Source: Acidobacteriota bacterium (GTDB lineage Bacteria > Acidobacteriota > Terriglobia > Acidiferrales > UBA7541). From it: a stretch of DNA of 64,000 bases. This document shows, one piece after another, positions 45,739 through 54,188 of this stretch. The notes under the pieces were generated by a model that was given only the letters and a program-made list of their open reading frames with translations, searched no databases and was not told the origin of the DNA. The translations under genes were made by a program, and so were the position numbers. The first letter of the stretch is position 1. Each line of letters begins with the position of its first letter. Location of the stretch: the NCBI GenBank assembly GCA_021832085.1, contig JAKBLM010000005.1, positions 87,162 through 151,161 of the forward strand. Reading direction: 5' to 3'.

Positions 45739-46170
45739 CGTGTCTGGTTCCTCGCCCCATGATGCGGCTTTCGCGCCGCGAAAGACAAGGCGGCGGGCGG
45801 AAAAGGGCGCGGCGGGGAAGCGTCAACAAAGGCGGACGAAGTCACATTTTCGGGTTTGAGGGGAGTGGGTTGCGGGGCGCAAAGGACGTGGAAAGGTACC
45901 GCATGAAGACAAACCCTGCGGGAATAGAGTAGCGGGTGCGTGAGGCTACCGCAACGGGGAGTTCTACGTGGACATGCGCGGGCGCGGGGACGCTGGTTGT
46001 GGCTTGCGTGGCGCGTCGGGATGCTTGCCGACGTACGCGTCGGGACTCGCTAGGCTCGTCGCCAATACGGCGACACTGCCAGGGAAAGGGACGTGGCGGG
46101 AGGGGGAAGAAGAAAGCGACGGATCCCGCGCTGAGCGCTGAGGCTCAGCGCGGGATCCGGTGTCAGATGG
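45739..46170. other. Interval before the tandem TonB receptors
   Basis: 432 bases without a convincing gene. From about 45959 it resembles the space at 49970-50211: GGGAGTTCTACG, GGCATG- or GACATG-like runs, a TCGGGATGCTT block and a final GC hairpin. It thus looks like the duplicated downstream flank of a receptor gene. Confidence 0.5.
46121..46158 (-). terminator. Perfect 16-pair hairpin after the first TonB receptor
   Basis: GGATCCCGCGCTGAGC (46121-46136) pairs with GCTCAGCGCGGGATCC (46143-46158) around a six-base loop. It lies 13 bases downstream of the receptor stop in its own transcription direction. There is no U tract. Related hairpins follow the other two receptors. Confidence 0.6.
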
Positions 46171-49100
46171 TTAGAAATAGAGATGGGCGGAAAGTTGGAG
46201 AATCCGCGCATTCCCGGTCGTGTTCAGCACTTGCCCGAACGTGCTGCTGACCACGTTGCCGGACGGGTTGGCGAAGTTGGCGTGGTTCCAGACGTTGAAC
46301 ATGTCGAGCCGGAGTTGGAGGGTGACATCCTCGACGATCGCGGTGTCTTTCCAGAACGACATGTCGAAGTCGTTGATGCCCGGGCCGTGGAAGGGCACGT
46401 TCCGGCCCGCATTGCCGACGGTGCCGTAGTTCTCCCTCGCGTAACCATTGGTGTTGAACCACAGGTGGTTGGTTGAGGTGCGCGGGTTGCTGAAGTTCTG
46501 AACCGGTGTTCCGGTAACCTGCGGCCGATCCCAGCAGCCATAGAAGGTGATGGCTGCCGAGCAGCCGTAGGAGCGGTAGTCCGACTCGCTCAGTTGGATC
46601 GGGAAGCCGGTCTGGAACGTGGTGATTCCGGAGAAGCCCCAGCCCTTGGTAAGTCTCGACGGCAGGACTCCGAAACTCCAGTTCGGGATGTTGTATTGGT
46701 ACTGGATCACGAGCCGCTGCCGGGCGTCGTACTGAGAATCGCCATAGGCGAGCGCGTAGTTGAACGGATCGATCAAGCCCTGAGAGTTTTCAAAGCTCGA
46801 GCCGTAGTCGAGGGCGTGGCCGTAGGTGTAGGCGCCACGGATGTAGAGCCCGTGCGACATGGCCTTTTGAACTGAAACCTGGAGCGAGTTGTAGTTCGAG
46901 GTGAGGAACGTGCTCTGCGTGCCGACAGAACCAAACTCGTTGGTCGGTATCAGGCTGCCGTAGACGCCGATATTCGGGTAGTTGTAGAAGCCAAAGGTGC
47001 GGCCCGAGATGCAGGCCTCCGAGTTGGCCTGGGCGGTGAAGTTCCCCGTGTTCGCCGGGTCGCATGCGTTGAGATAAGACTGGACGTTGTAGGGATTCCC
47101 CTCAACCACTCCTTCCAGTTTCCGACCGAGCGATCCCACGTAGCCGACGGTGATCACGGTCGTCGGTGTGAGCTGGTATTGAGTGGTCAGGTTCATGTTC
47201 ATCACGTAGGGCACGTTGAAGTTCGGCTCGGTCACGTTCAGTGACATGGGATAGAAGAAGGAGAAGTCCACCGCTTGGCCCGGCTTTGGCGGGGTGAACG
47301 GGTACTTGTTCGGGATGGAACCGGCACCTGCGACGACCGGCGGGTTCTCGCTGGTCGGCGAATTCCCGCAATTCGCCACGCAGACCGGAGTCGGGTTGAC
47401 CGACGTAAACGGTGCCGCGAAGCTCGGCGAGTACCCGATGTCGCCCACGCCGGCGTCGATCAACGCAAACGGCGGAGCGATCAGGTTCTGCAGCGTCAGC
47501 TCTTCTTCCGAGTTGTCGTAATAGATGCCCCAACCGCCTCGGATCACGAACTTCTGGATGGGGTTGTAGGCGAAGCCGAGCCGCGGCGCGAAGTTGCTGA
47601 GGTGGGTGACTACGCCGCCTGCGCTGTTGACGCCGACGTCGCCGGGGAAGAGCAGCCCTTGGGGCGCGCCCGAGACATATTTCCCACTGCTATCCGTCAC
47701 GAGCGGGAACACCCTGGATTGCTTGGTCGGATTGAAGGCGTTGATCGAAACCCCGTTGTTGTAAAGGTCCGTGAGCGGGGTATTGACTTGCCAGCCGACG
47801 CCATAGGTGAGCGTGAGGTCGGGTCTGATCTGCCACTGATCCTGGGCGTAGGAGTAGATCAGCCAGGTGCGGGCGTTGATAATGTTGCCGCTCGACTGGT
47901 TGTAGCTGTCGGGGATACCGAGCAGGTAGTCCATTCCGGGCAGGCCGGTGGTGAAGGTGCCGCTGCCGCCAAAGGAAAAGACTCCCGAGTTGAGGAAGAA
48001 GAAGGGGTTGTAGACGCTGCTGCGCCGGACGTCGGCGCCGACCTTGAAATCGTGCTTTCCGTGCACGAACGAGAGGTTGTCGGTGAGTTCGCCGGTATCG
48101 TCAATCCGGGGCTGCGGGCCGTTCTCGGAGAAGCCGAGGGTGAAATACCCGGTAAGGGCGATCACGGGGAGGCCGGCTCCGGCCGGGTCCTGCGGGTTGA
48201 TGTCAAAACCGGCGCTGGAGGGCAGCGTCGGCGTCTGCGGATTCACCGCAACGAAATTGAAGCGCTGCCAGCCGATCCGGAACTCGTTGACCATCTCCGG
48301 GCTGATGATGTGGGTTTCGCTCAGGGTGTAGCGGTAGATGTTCTGGTGCGAGGTGCTTCCAAAACCCGGCAGCGTCGCGCCAGTGAACGGCAGCGTCGAC
48401 GGGTTGTTTAGCGGTTGCACCATGAAGAAGAAGTAGGCTGAATCGTTGGAGGTAAAGTGGAAATCCAGCCGGCCCAGGTACTGGTCGGAAACGAACGTGT
48501 TGTTGTTCGCGAACGCGTAGGTTCCTGCCGGCGTGTTGGGCAGCGGAACGTACTTATTCATCAAGTCCAGCGCGATTGGATTGAAGTCCTGCGAGGGAAT
48601 CACGCCGGTGCTGAACAGCTGACTGTACTGCGTTTGGGCCGGGCACTTGAGGCCCGAGGAGACGGGGCACGGCGACTTCGCATCGCCGTAGAGCGGGAAG
48701 GGCGAAACGTCGGTGCCGATCAGGCCACCAACCGAAGCACTCCAGTCTCCGGTTCGCTCGGCTGCGCTGAAGACCGGCGTGTTGGCCGAAAGCCCTTGGA
48801 ACAGCCGCACTCCCTGGTAGCCGAAGAAGAAGAACACTTTATTGTGCAGGATCGGGCCACCAATGGTTGCCCCGAACTGGTTCTGGTGGAATGGCGGAGT
48901 GGTCGGTTGGAAGAAGGTGCGAGCGTTGAAGGTGGTGTCGCGATAGTAGTCGTACGCGGTGCCATGGAACTGGTTGGTTCCCGACTTGGTCACCACGTTG
49001 ACGATCGCGCCCGAGTTCCGGCCGTATTGCGGATCGAGCGTGCTATCGACGACCTTCACTTCCTGAATCGCGTCCGGATTCAGCGGGTTTACCCCGCCGC

Positions 49101-49719
49101 CGAATGGCGTGTTCAACGGCGCATCGTTTGCGTCGGTACCGTTGATCATGTAGTCGTTCGACTGGGTTCGGTTGCCGTTGGTCGCGAAGTTGTTCCCGAA
49201 CCGGTCCGAGGAGGCCATCACGCCGGGCAACGTCTGCTGCAGGTTCAACCAGTTGAGGTTGAGCAGCGGAAAGTTGGTTACCTGAGTGCCCGCGAGTTCA
49301 CCGCCGAGCTGCATGGTGGTCTTGTCGATCTGGATGGGAGCGGCTTTCACCTCAACGGTTTGGGCAACCGCGCCGACCTCCAGGGTCGCGCTGACGACGT
49401 AGGTAGCCGCCGCCTGAAGAAGGACGCCTGACTGGGTGAAGGTTTTGAAGCCTTCCTTGGTGATGGTGACGTTGTAGGTGCCAGGGGGCAGCAGGCTTGC
49501 GACGAAGATGCCCGTGGTTCCGCTGGTCACTGTTCGCGTGAGTCCGGTGTTGATATTGGTGATTTTGACTGTCGCGCCCGGAATTACTCCGCCGGACGAG
49601 TCAACCACAGTGCCCCGAATATTCCCCGTGACCCCCTGCCCAAGGCCCACAGTCGCCAGACTGAACAGGAGGAGAATCGAGAATACAGGGGCAAGAAACA
49701 GACACACCCAGGTCTTCAT
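46171..49719 (-). CDS. TonB-dependent receptor, Oar-like, paralogue 1
   Basis: 1182 residues, ATG after GGAGGACAAG. Signal peptide (PVFSILLLFSLATVGLGQG), then a carboxypeptidase-regulatory/CnaB domain at about 30-115 (NIRGTVVDSSGGVIPGATV; GTYNVTITKEGFKTF). The plug follows (NDYMINGTDANDAPLNTPF; DAIQEVKVVDSTLDPQYGRNSGA; VVTKSGTNQFHGTAYDYY), then a large outer-membrane barrel ending with aromatic Phe after RILQLSAHLY. Oar-like receptors take up or bind polymers and pass TonB energy; the ligand is unknown. Cys pairs (CPVSSGLKC, CVANC) are conserved among paralogues with differences. Confidence 0.93.
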   Translation of the reverse strand: MKTWVCLFLAPVFSILLLFSLATVGLGQGVTGNIRGTVVDSSGGVIPGATVKITNINTGLTRTVTSGTTGIFVASLLPPGTYNVTITKEGFKTFTQSGVLLQAAATYVVSATLEVGAVAQTVEVKAAPIQIDKTTMQLGGELAGTQVTNFPLLNLNWLNLQQTLPGVMASSDRFGNNFATNGNRTQSNDYMINGTDANDAPLNTPFGGGVNPLNPDAIQEVKVVDSTLDPQYGRNSGAIVNVVTKSGTNQFHGTAYDYYRDTTFNARTFFQPTTPPFHQNQFGATIGGPILHNKVFFFFGYQGVRLFQGLSANTPVFSAAERTGDWSASVGGLIGTDVSPFPLYGDAKSPCPVSSGLKCPAQTQYSQLFSTGVIPSQDFNPIALDLMNKYVPLPNTPAGTYAFANNNTFVSDQYLGRLDFHFTSNDSAYFFFMVQPLNNPSTLPFTGATLPGFGSTSHQNIYRYTLSETHIISPEMVNEFRIGWQRFNFVAVNPQTPTLPSSAGFDINPQDPAGAGLPVIALTGYFTLGFSENGPQPRIDDTGELTDNLSFVHGKHDFKVGADVRRSSVYNPFFFLNSGVFSFGGSGTFTTGLPGMDYLLGIPDSYNQSSGNIINARTWLIYSYAQDQWQIRPDLTLTYGVGWQVNTPLTDLYNNGVSINAFNPTKQSRVFPLVTDSSGKYVSGAPQGLLFPGDVGVNSAGGVVTHLSNFAPRLGFAYNPIQKFVIRGGWGIYYDNSEEELTLQNLIAPPFALIDAGVGDIGYSPSFAAPFTSVNPTPVCVANCGNSPTSENPPVVAGAGSIPNKYPFTPPKPGQAVDFSFFYPMSLNVTEPNFNVPYVMNMNLTTQYQLTPTTVITVGYVGSLGRKLEGVVEGNPYNVQSYLNACDPANTGNFTAQANSEACISGRTFGFYNYPNIGVYGSLIPTNEFGSVGTQSTFLTSNYNSLQVSVQKAMSHGLYIRGAYTYGHALDYGSSFENSQGLIDPFNYALAYGDSQYDARQRLVIQYQYNIPNWSFGVLPSRLTKGWGFSGITTFQTGFPIQLSESDYRSYGCSAAITFYGCWDRPQVTGTPVQNFSNPRTSTNHLWFNTNGYARENYGTVGNAGRNVPFHGPGINDFDMSFWKDTAIVEDVTLQLRLDMFNVWNHANFANPSGNVVSSTFGQVLNTTGNARILQLSAHLYF

Positions 49720-49789
49720 TCTTGTCCTCCATGGTCAACACAGATAACTGTGTTGGTTTCATATTGTTCAGCTGCTGCCCCCCCCAGGG
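49717..49789 (-). promoter_or_regulatory. Conserved 5' leader with inverted repeat, receptor 1
   Basis: CAACACAG-ATAA-CTGTGTTG (49736-49755) ends 16 bases before the ATG, next to the GGAGG site. Upstream in the transcript is GGGGCAGCAGCTGAACAATATGAA. The same arrangement is present before receptor 2 and, less strictly, before receptor 3. It could be an operator or a hairpin that controls translation. Confidence 0.6.
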
Positions 49790-50164
49790 ATGAACCATCT
49801 GTGGGCGATGGTACTCTGGGGCTTCTCTGGAAACAAGATGAACTTGCATTGGGGGGAATCTCCATTGTTTGGCAGATGGTCCGGAAAAGGGGATCAAAGT
49901 TTGCCAAAATTTCGTAACTTTATGACATTTCTGCCCTTACCCCTCGCAAATGGTTTTTCCCCGCTGCCGGGAGTTCTACGCGGGCATGCATGGGTGTGGG
50001 GGCACTGGTAATGGCTTCCGTGGCGCGGCGGGATGCTTCCCGACATAGCCCGTCGGGACTCGGTGCGGGCGTCGGCGGTGATTCGCTCTGCATAACGGCG
50101 GGCGACGCATGCGTCGCCCCAGAGGGGGAGATGTGGCGGGAGGGGAAAGAAGAAGGCGGCGGCG
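49790..50164. other. Intergenic region between TonB receptors 1 and 2
   Basis: No gene is supported. The left part would hold the promoter of receptor 1. From about 49970 the sequence is related to 45959-46120 (shared GGGAGTTCTACG, CGGGATGCTT, CGTCGGGACTCG), so the downstream flank was duplicated with the gene. A further inverted repeat GGCGACGCATGCGTCGCC is centred near 50110. Confidence 0.5.
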
Positions 50165-50194
50165 CCCGCGCTGAGCGGTGAAGCTCAGCGCGGG
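50165..50194 (-). terminator. GC hairpin after TonB receptor 2
   Basis: CCCGCGCTGAGC (50165-50176) pairs with GCTCAGCGCGGG (50183-50194) around GGTGAA. It is related to the hairpins after receptors 1 and 3 and lies 18 bases past the stop. Confidence 0.6.
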
Positions 50195-50211
50195 ACTCGG
50201 CCGGTTAGATG

Positions 50212-53200
50212 TTAGAAGTAGAGATGGGCGGAAAGTTGGAGAACCCGTCCGGTGCCGATTGTGTTCGTGATGGCTCCGAAATACGAGCCGTCATTCACGT
50301 TGCCATCAGGCAGGGCGAAGTTGGCATGGTTCCAGACGTTGAACATATCGAGCCGGAGCTGGAGGGTGGTCCGCTCGGCAAGAGTCGTGTCCTTCCAGAA
50401 CGACATGTCGAAGTCGTTGATGCCGGGGCCGTGGAACGGCAGGTTACGGCCGGCATTACCGATGGTACCGAAGTTCTCCGGAGCGTAGGCGTCACCATTG
50501 AACCACAGATTGCCGGCTGTGCTCCGTGGGTTGAGATTGACCACCGGCGTACCGGTCACCTGCGGGCGGTCCCAGCAACCGTAGAAGGAAAACTGGGGCG
50601 AGCACTCGTAGGAGTGGTAGTCCGACTCGGACAGCTCAACCGGGAAACCGGTTTGGAACGTGGTGATTCCGGAGAAGCCCCAGCCCTTAGTCAGGCGCTG
50701 CGGCAGGACCCCGAAGCTCCAGTTCGGGATGTTGTATTGATACTGGATCACCAAGCGCTGGCGGGCGTCGTATTGCGAATCGCCGTAGGCGAGCGCGTAG
50801 TTGAAGGGATCGATCAAGCCCTGAGAGTTCTCAAAGCCCGAACCGTAGTCGAGGGCATGGGCGTAGGTGTAGGCGCCACGGATGTAGAGACCGTGCGACA
50901 TGGCCTTTTCGACCGTGACCTGGAGGGAGTTGTAGTTCGAGTTGAGGAACGTGCTCTGGGTGCCGACTGACGCGAAGATGTTAGCCGGGGCTTTCGTCCC
51001 AATGTTCCCATAGTAGTAAGGCGCGCTATAGCGCCGTTGCTCGCAGAGCAGCGCGCCCGCGGCCGTGTTGTCCGGGTTGCAGTCGCTGATGTAGGTCTGG
51101 GCGTTGTAAGGGTTGGCCTCGACCACGCCTGTCAGTTTCCGGCCGAGTGAGCCCACGTAGCCGACGGTGACTACCGTTGTCGGGGTGACCTGATACTGGG
51201 TGGTCAGGTTGAAGTTCATCACGTACGGCACGTTGAAGTTCGGGTCCATGACGTTCAATGCCATCGGCTCGTAAAAGCCGAAATCGACGTTGGCTCCCGG
51301 TGCCGGCGGAGTGAACGGGAAAACCTGCGAAGTTGAGCCGGCGCCCTGAATGACCTCTTTCGACGTCCCGCAGCCGCTGATACAGAGCGGGGCGGCGTTG
51401 ATCGACGTGTACGGATTGGCAAAGGCCGGCGAATACCCGAGGTTGCCCACACCGTAATTGGTGAGCGAGAACGGCGGAGCGTTCAGGTTCTGCAGGGTCA
51501 TCTCTTCGGTGGCGTTGTCGTAATAGATGCCCCAACCGCCGCGGAGCACGAACTTCTGAATGGGGTTGTAGGCGAAGCCAAAGCGCGGGGCGAAGTTGTT
51601 GAGGTGCGTGACCACGCCGCCGGCGCTGTTCACGTTCGTATCGCCGGGGAAGAGGAGTCCCTGGGGCGCGGTCGGGAACACCGTCGACTGCTGGTAGGGA
51701 TTGAAGGAGTTGATCGCCACGCCGTTGTTATAGAGGTCGGTAAGCGGCGTATTGATCTGCCAGCCGACGCCGTAGGTCAGGGTGAGGTCGGGCCTCACTT
51801 GCCACTGATCCTGGGCGTAGGAGTAGATCAGCCAGGTGCGAGCGTTGATGACGTTGCCGCTGGTCTGCTCGTACAAATCGGGAATGCCGAGCAGGTAATC
51901 CATTCCGGGCACGCCGGTGCTGAAGGTGCCACCGCCGGAGAAATCGAAGTAGCCGTTGTTTACGAACATGAAGGGGTTGTAGACACTTACGCGACGAACG
52001 TCGGCGCCGACCCTGAAATCGTGCTGTCCGCGCACGTAGGAGAAGTTGTCGGTGAGCTCGCCGGTGTCGTCGATCCGAGGCTGCGGCCCGTCGTAGGAGA
52101 AGCCCAGCCCGAAAAAGCCGGTCACGCCGATATATGGGAGCCCGGCTCCAGACGGGTCCTGGGGAACGATGCCGGTGAAGCCGGCACTGGAAGGCAGCGT
52201 GGGAGTCTGCGGATAGACCGCAAGGTAGTTGAGGCGCTGCCAGCCGATCCGAAACTCATTGACCATCTGGGGATTGAGGATGTGGGTTTCGTTCAGCGTG
52301 TAGCGGTAGATGTTCTGGTGCGACTTCATCCCGAAGCCCGGCAGGTCGCCGCCGTAGAAGGGCAGCGTGGACGGGTTGTTCAGCGGTTGCACCATGAAGA
52401 AGAAATAGGCCGAATCGCTGGAGGTCGGGTGGAAGTCCAGGCGGCCCAGGTACTGATCGGAAACGTACGTGTTGTTGTTCGGGAAGGCGTAGGTTCCCTG
52501 CGGCGTGTTGGGCAGCGGGACGTAGGTGTCCATCAGGTTCTTGGAGATGGAGTTGAAGTCCTGCGTTGGAATCACGCCGGTGCTGAACAGATCGCTGTAC
52601 GGCGTGCCGGCCTGGCACTTGGCTCCTCCGCTGACCGGGCAAGTCGACATCGCATCGCCAAAGAGCGGGATGGGCGCGACGTCGGTGCCGATCAGATCGC
52701 CGGCCGAACCACTCCAGTCCCCGGCTCGCTGGGCGGCGCTGAAGACCGGCGTGGCCGCCGATGTCCCTTGGAACAGCCGCACTCCCTGGTAGCCGAAGAA
52801 GAAGAACAGCTTGTTGTGCAGGACCGGGCCACCGAGGGTTGCGCCGAACTGATTCTGATGGAACGGCGGGGTGGTGGGCTGGAAGAAGGTACGGGCGTTG
52901 AAGCCGGTGGTGCGATAGTAGTCGTACGCGGTGCCGTGGAAGTTGTTGGTTCCCGACTTGGTCACCACGTTGATGATCGCGCCCGAATTCCGGCCATATT
53001 CCGGATTGCTGGTGCTATCGATCACCTTGACTTCCTGAATCGCATCCGGGTTCATCGGGTTCACGCCGCCACCGAATGGCGTGTTCAACGGCGCATCGTT
53101 AGCGTCGGTGCCGTTGATCATGTAGTCGTTCGCCTGGGTTTGGCTACCGTTGGTCGAGAAGGTGCCGAACCGGTCCGAAGAGGCCATCACGCCTGGCAGC

Positions 53201-53688
53201 GTTTGCTGCAGGTTGAGCCAGTTCAGGTTGAGCAGCGGGAAGTTGGTTACCTGAGTGCCCGCCAGTTCACCGCCCAGCTGCATGGTGGTCTTGTTGATCT
53301 GGAGCGGAGTGGCTTTCACTTCGACGGTTTGGGAAACGGCGCCGACTTCCAGGGTGGCGCTGACGACGTAGGTGGACGCCGCCTGCAGGACGATGTCCGG
53401 CTGGGTGTAGGTTTTGAAACCGCCTTTGGTGATGACTGCGGTGTAGGTGCCGGGAGGCATCAAGTTCGCCACGAAGATACCCGTGGTGCCGGTCGAAACG
53501 ACCCGGGTCGCTCCCGTGCTTTTGTTGGTGAGTTTGACCGTCGCGCCAGGAATCGCCGCGCCGGAGGGGTCAACTACTGTGCCCCGGATCGTCCCGGTAG
53601 TCCCCTGCCCGAAGCCGGCCGTTGCCAGACTGAGCAGCAGGAGAATCGAGAACACAGGGGCGAGGAGCAGACACACCCACTTCCTCAT
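50212..53688 (-). CDS. TonB-dependent receptor, Oar-like, paralogue 2
   Basis: 1158 residues, ATG after GGAGGACAGGA. Same architecture as paralogue 1: signal peptide (FSILLLLSLATAGFGQG), CnaB-like domain (IRGTVVDPSGAAIPGATV), plug (NDYMINGTDANDAPLNTPF) and barrel ending RVLQLSAHLYF. The plug and the periplasmic domain are nearly the same as in paralogue 1, while extracellular-loop segments such as YISDCNPDNTAAGALLCEQ and CISGCGTSKEV differ, the pattern expected if ligand specificity diverged after duplication. A very long frame on the other strand (51604-53775) is a shadow. Confidence 0.93.
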   Translation of the reverse strand: MRKWVCLLLAPVFSILLLLSLATAGFGQGTTGTIRGTVVDPSGAAIPGATVKLTNKSTGATRVVSTGTTGIFVANLMPPGTYTAVITKGGFKTYTQPDIVLQAASTYVVSATLEVGAVSQTVEVKATPLQINKTTMQLGGELAGTQVTNFPLLNLNWLNLQQTLPGVMASSDRFGTFSTNGSQTQANDYMINGTDANDAPLNTPFGGGVNPMNPDAIQEVKVIDSTSNPEYGRNSGAIINVVTKSGTNNFHGTAYDYYRTTGFNARTFFQPTTPPFHQNQFGATLGGPVLHNKLFFFFGYQGVRLFQGTSAATPVFSAAQRAGDWSGSAGDLIGTDVAPIPLFGDAMSTCPVSGGAKCQAGTPYSDLFSTGVIPTQDFNSISKNLMDTYVPLPNTPQGTYAFPNNNTYVSDQYLGRLDFHPTSSDSAYFFFMVQPLNNPSTLPFYGGDLPGFGMKSHQNIYRYTLNETHILNPQMVNEFRIGWQRLNYLAVYPQTPTLPSSAGFTGIVPQDPSGAGLPYIGVTGFFGLGFSYDGPQPRIDDTGELTDNFSYVRGQHDFRVGADVRRVSVYNPFMFVNNGYFDFSGGGTFSTGVPGMDYLLGIPDLYEQTSGNVINARTWLIYSYAQDQWQVRPDLTLTYGVGWQINTPLTDLYNNGVAINSFNPYQQSTVFPTAPQGLLFPGDTNVNSAGGVVTHLNNFAPRFGFAYNPIQKFVLRGGWGIYYDNATEEMTLQNLNAPPFSLTNYGVGNLGYSPAFANPYTSINAAPLCISGCGTSKEVIQGAGSTSQVFPFTPPAPGANVDFGFYEPMALNVMDPNFNVPYVMNFNLTTQYQVTPTTVVTVGYVGSLGRKLTGVVEANPYNAQTYISDCNPDNTAAGALLCEQRRYSAPYYYGNIGTKAPANIFASVGTQSTFLNSNYNSLQVTVEKAMSHGLYIRGAYTYAHALDYGSGFENSQGLIDPFNYALAYGDSQYDARQRLVIQYQYNIPNWSFGVLPQRLTKGWGFSGITTFQTGFPVELSESDYHSYECSPQFSFYGCWDRPQVTGTPVVNLNPRSTAGNLWFNGDAYAPENFGTIGNAGRNLPFHGPGINDFDMSFWKDTTLAERTTLQLRLDMFNVWNHANFALPDGNVNDGSYFGAITNTIGTGRVLQLSAHLYF

Positions 53689-53752
53689 TCCTGTCCTCCA
53701 TCATCAACACAGAAACCTGTGTTGTGTTCATATTGTTCAGCTGCTGCCCCTG
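53686..53752 (-). promoter_or_regulatory. Conserved 5' leader with inverted repeat, receptor 2
   Basis: CAACACAG-AAAC-CTGTGTTG (53705-53724) 16 bases before the ATG, followed upstream by the same GGGGCAGCAGCTGAACAATATGAA stretch as in receptor 1. Arms are identical to those of receptor 1 while the loop differs, which suggests selection on the arms. Confidence 0.6.
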
Positions 53753-54136
53753 TAATGTCTTCGATGGTAGCTTGAGATCTCTCGGGAAAACAAGGGGAAC
53801 TATTGCGAAAATTGCTTATTTTTCGCGATTTTTCGTGACCTTTGTCATGGTTTTGGATTTTTAGTAGAGCGGCCTGATCGGATTGATGCTTTTGTTGGTT
53901 GTAAGTAAGTTTGGCCACGCGACAGAACTAATCCGCCTCTCGGCAACCTTGGTGAGCCGATGAGGTTGTGTGGCGCCGCTTTTCGACGCTCCAATGCCGC
54001 ATGGAGCGCAGAGACGCTCATCCTCAAAACCGAGGGATAGGGTACCCCTGGGGTGGCACGCCATCTTTCTCCTACGGTGAAGAAACGAAAAGGAGGCAGG
54101 CGGAAGAGTGGGTTACTTGGTCGGCAAAGCCGGCGT
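53753..54136. other. Intergenic region between TonB receptors 2 and 3
   Basis: No gene is supported. A 270-codon frame (53845-54657, minus) mostly overlaps receptor 3 out of frame and was rejected. The stretch around 54035-54100 (GGGATAGGGTACCCC and TCCTACGGTGAAGAAACG) shows no similarity to the other two intervals by eye, except for the GC hairpin at its end. Confidence 0.45.
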
Positions 54137-54170
54137 GTCCCGCGCCGAGCGGTGAAACTCGGCGCGGGAC
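54137..54170 (-). terminator. GC hairpin after TonB receptor 3
   Basis: GTCCCGCGCCGAG (54137-54149) pairs with CTCGGCGCGGGAC (54158-54170) around CGGTGAAA. Compared with the copy after receptor 2, CTGAG/CTCAG has become CCGAG/CTCGG, a paired change that keeps the stem. Confidence 0.6.
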
Positions 54171-54188
54171 TTGGCCGGAGTGAGGCGG

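Noticed and set aside
51604..53775. A 723-codon frame on the plus strand opposite TonB receptor 2
   Set aside because: It is the reverse shadow of a GC-rich receptor gene; the Val/Arg/Gly-rich translation has no domain, and the receptor reading is clear. The same holds for other long frames opposite receptors 1 and 3.
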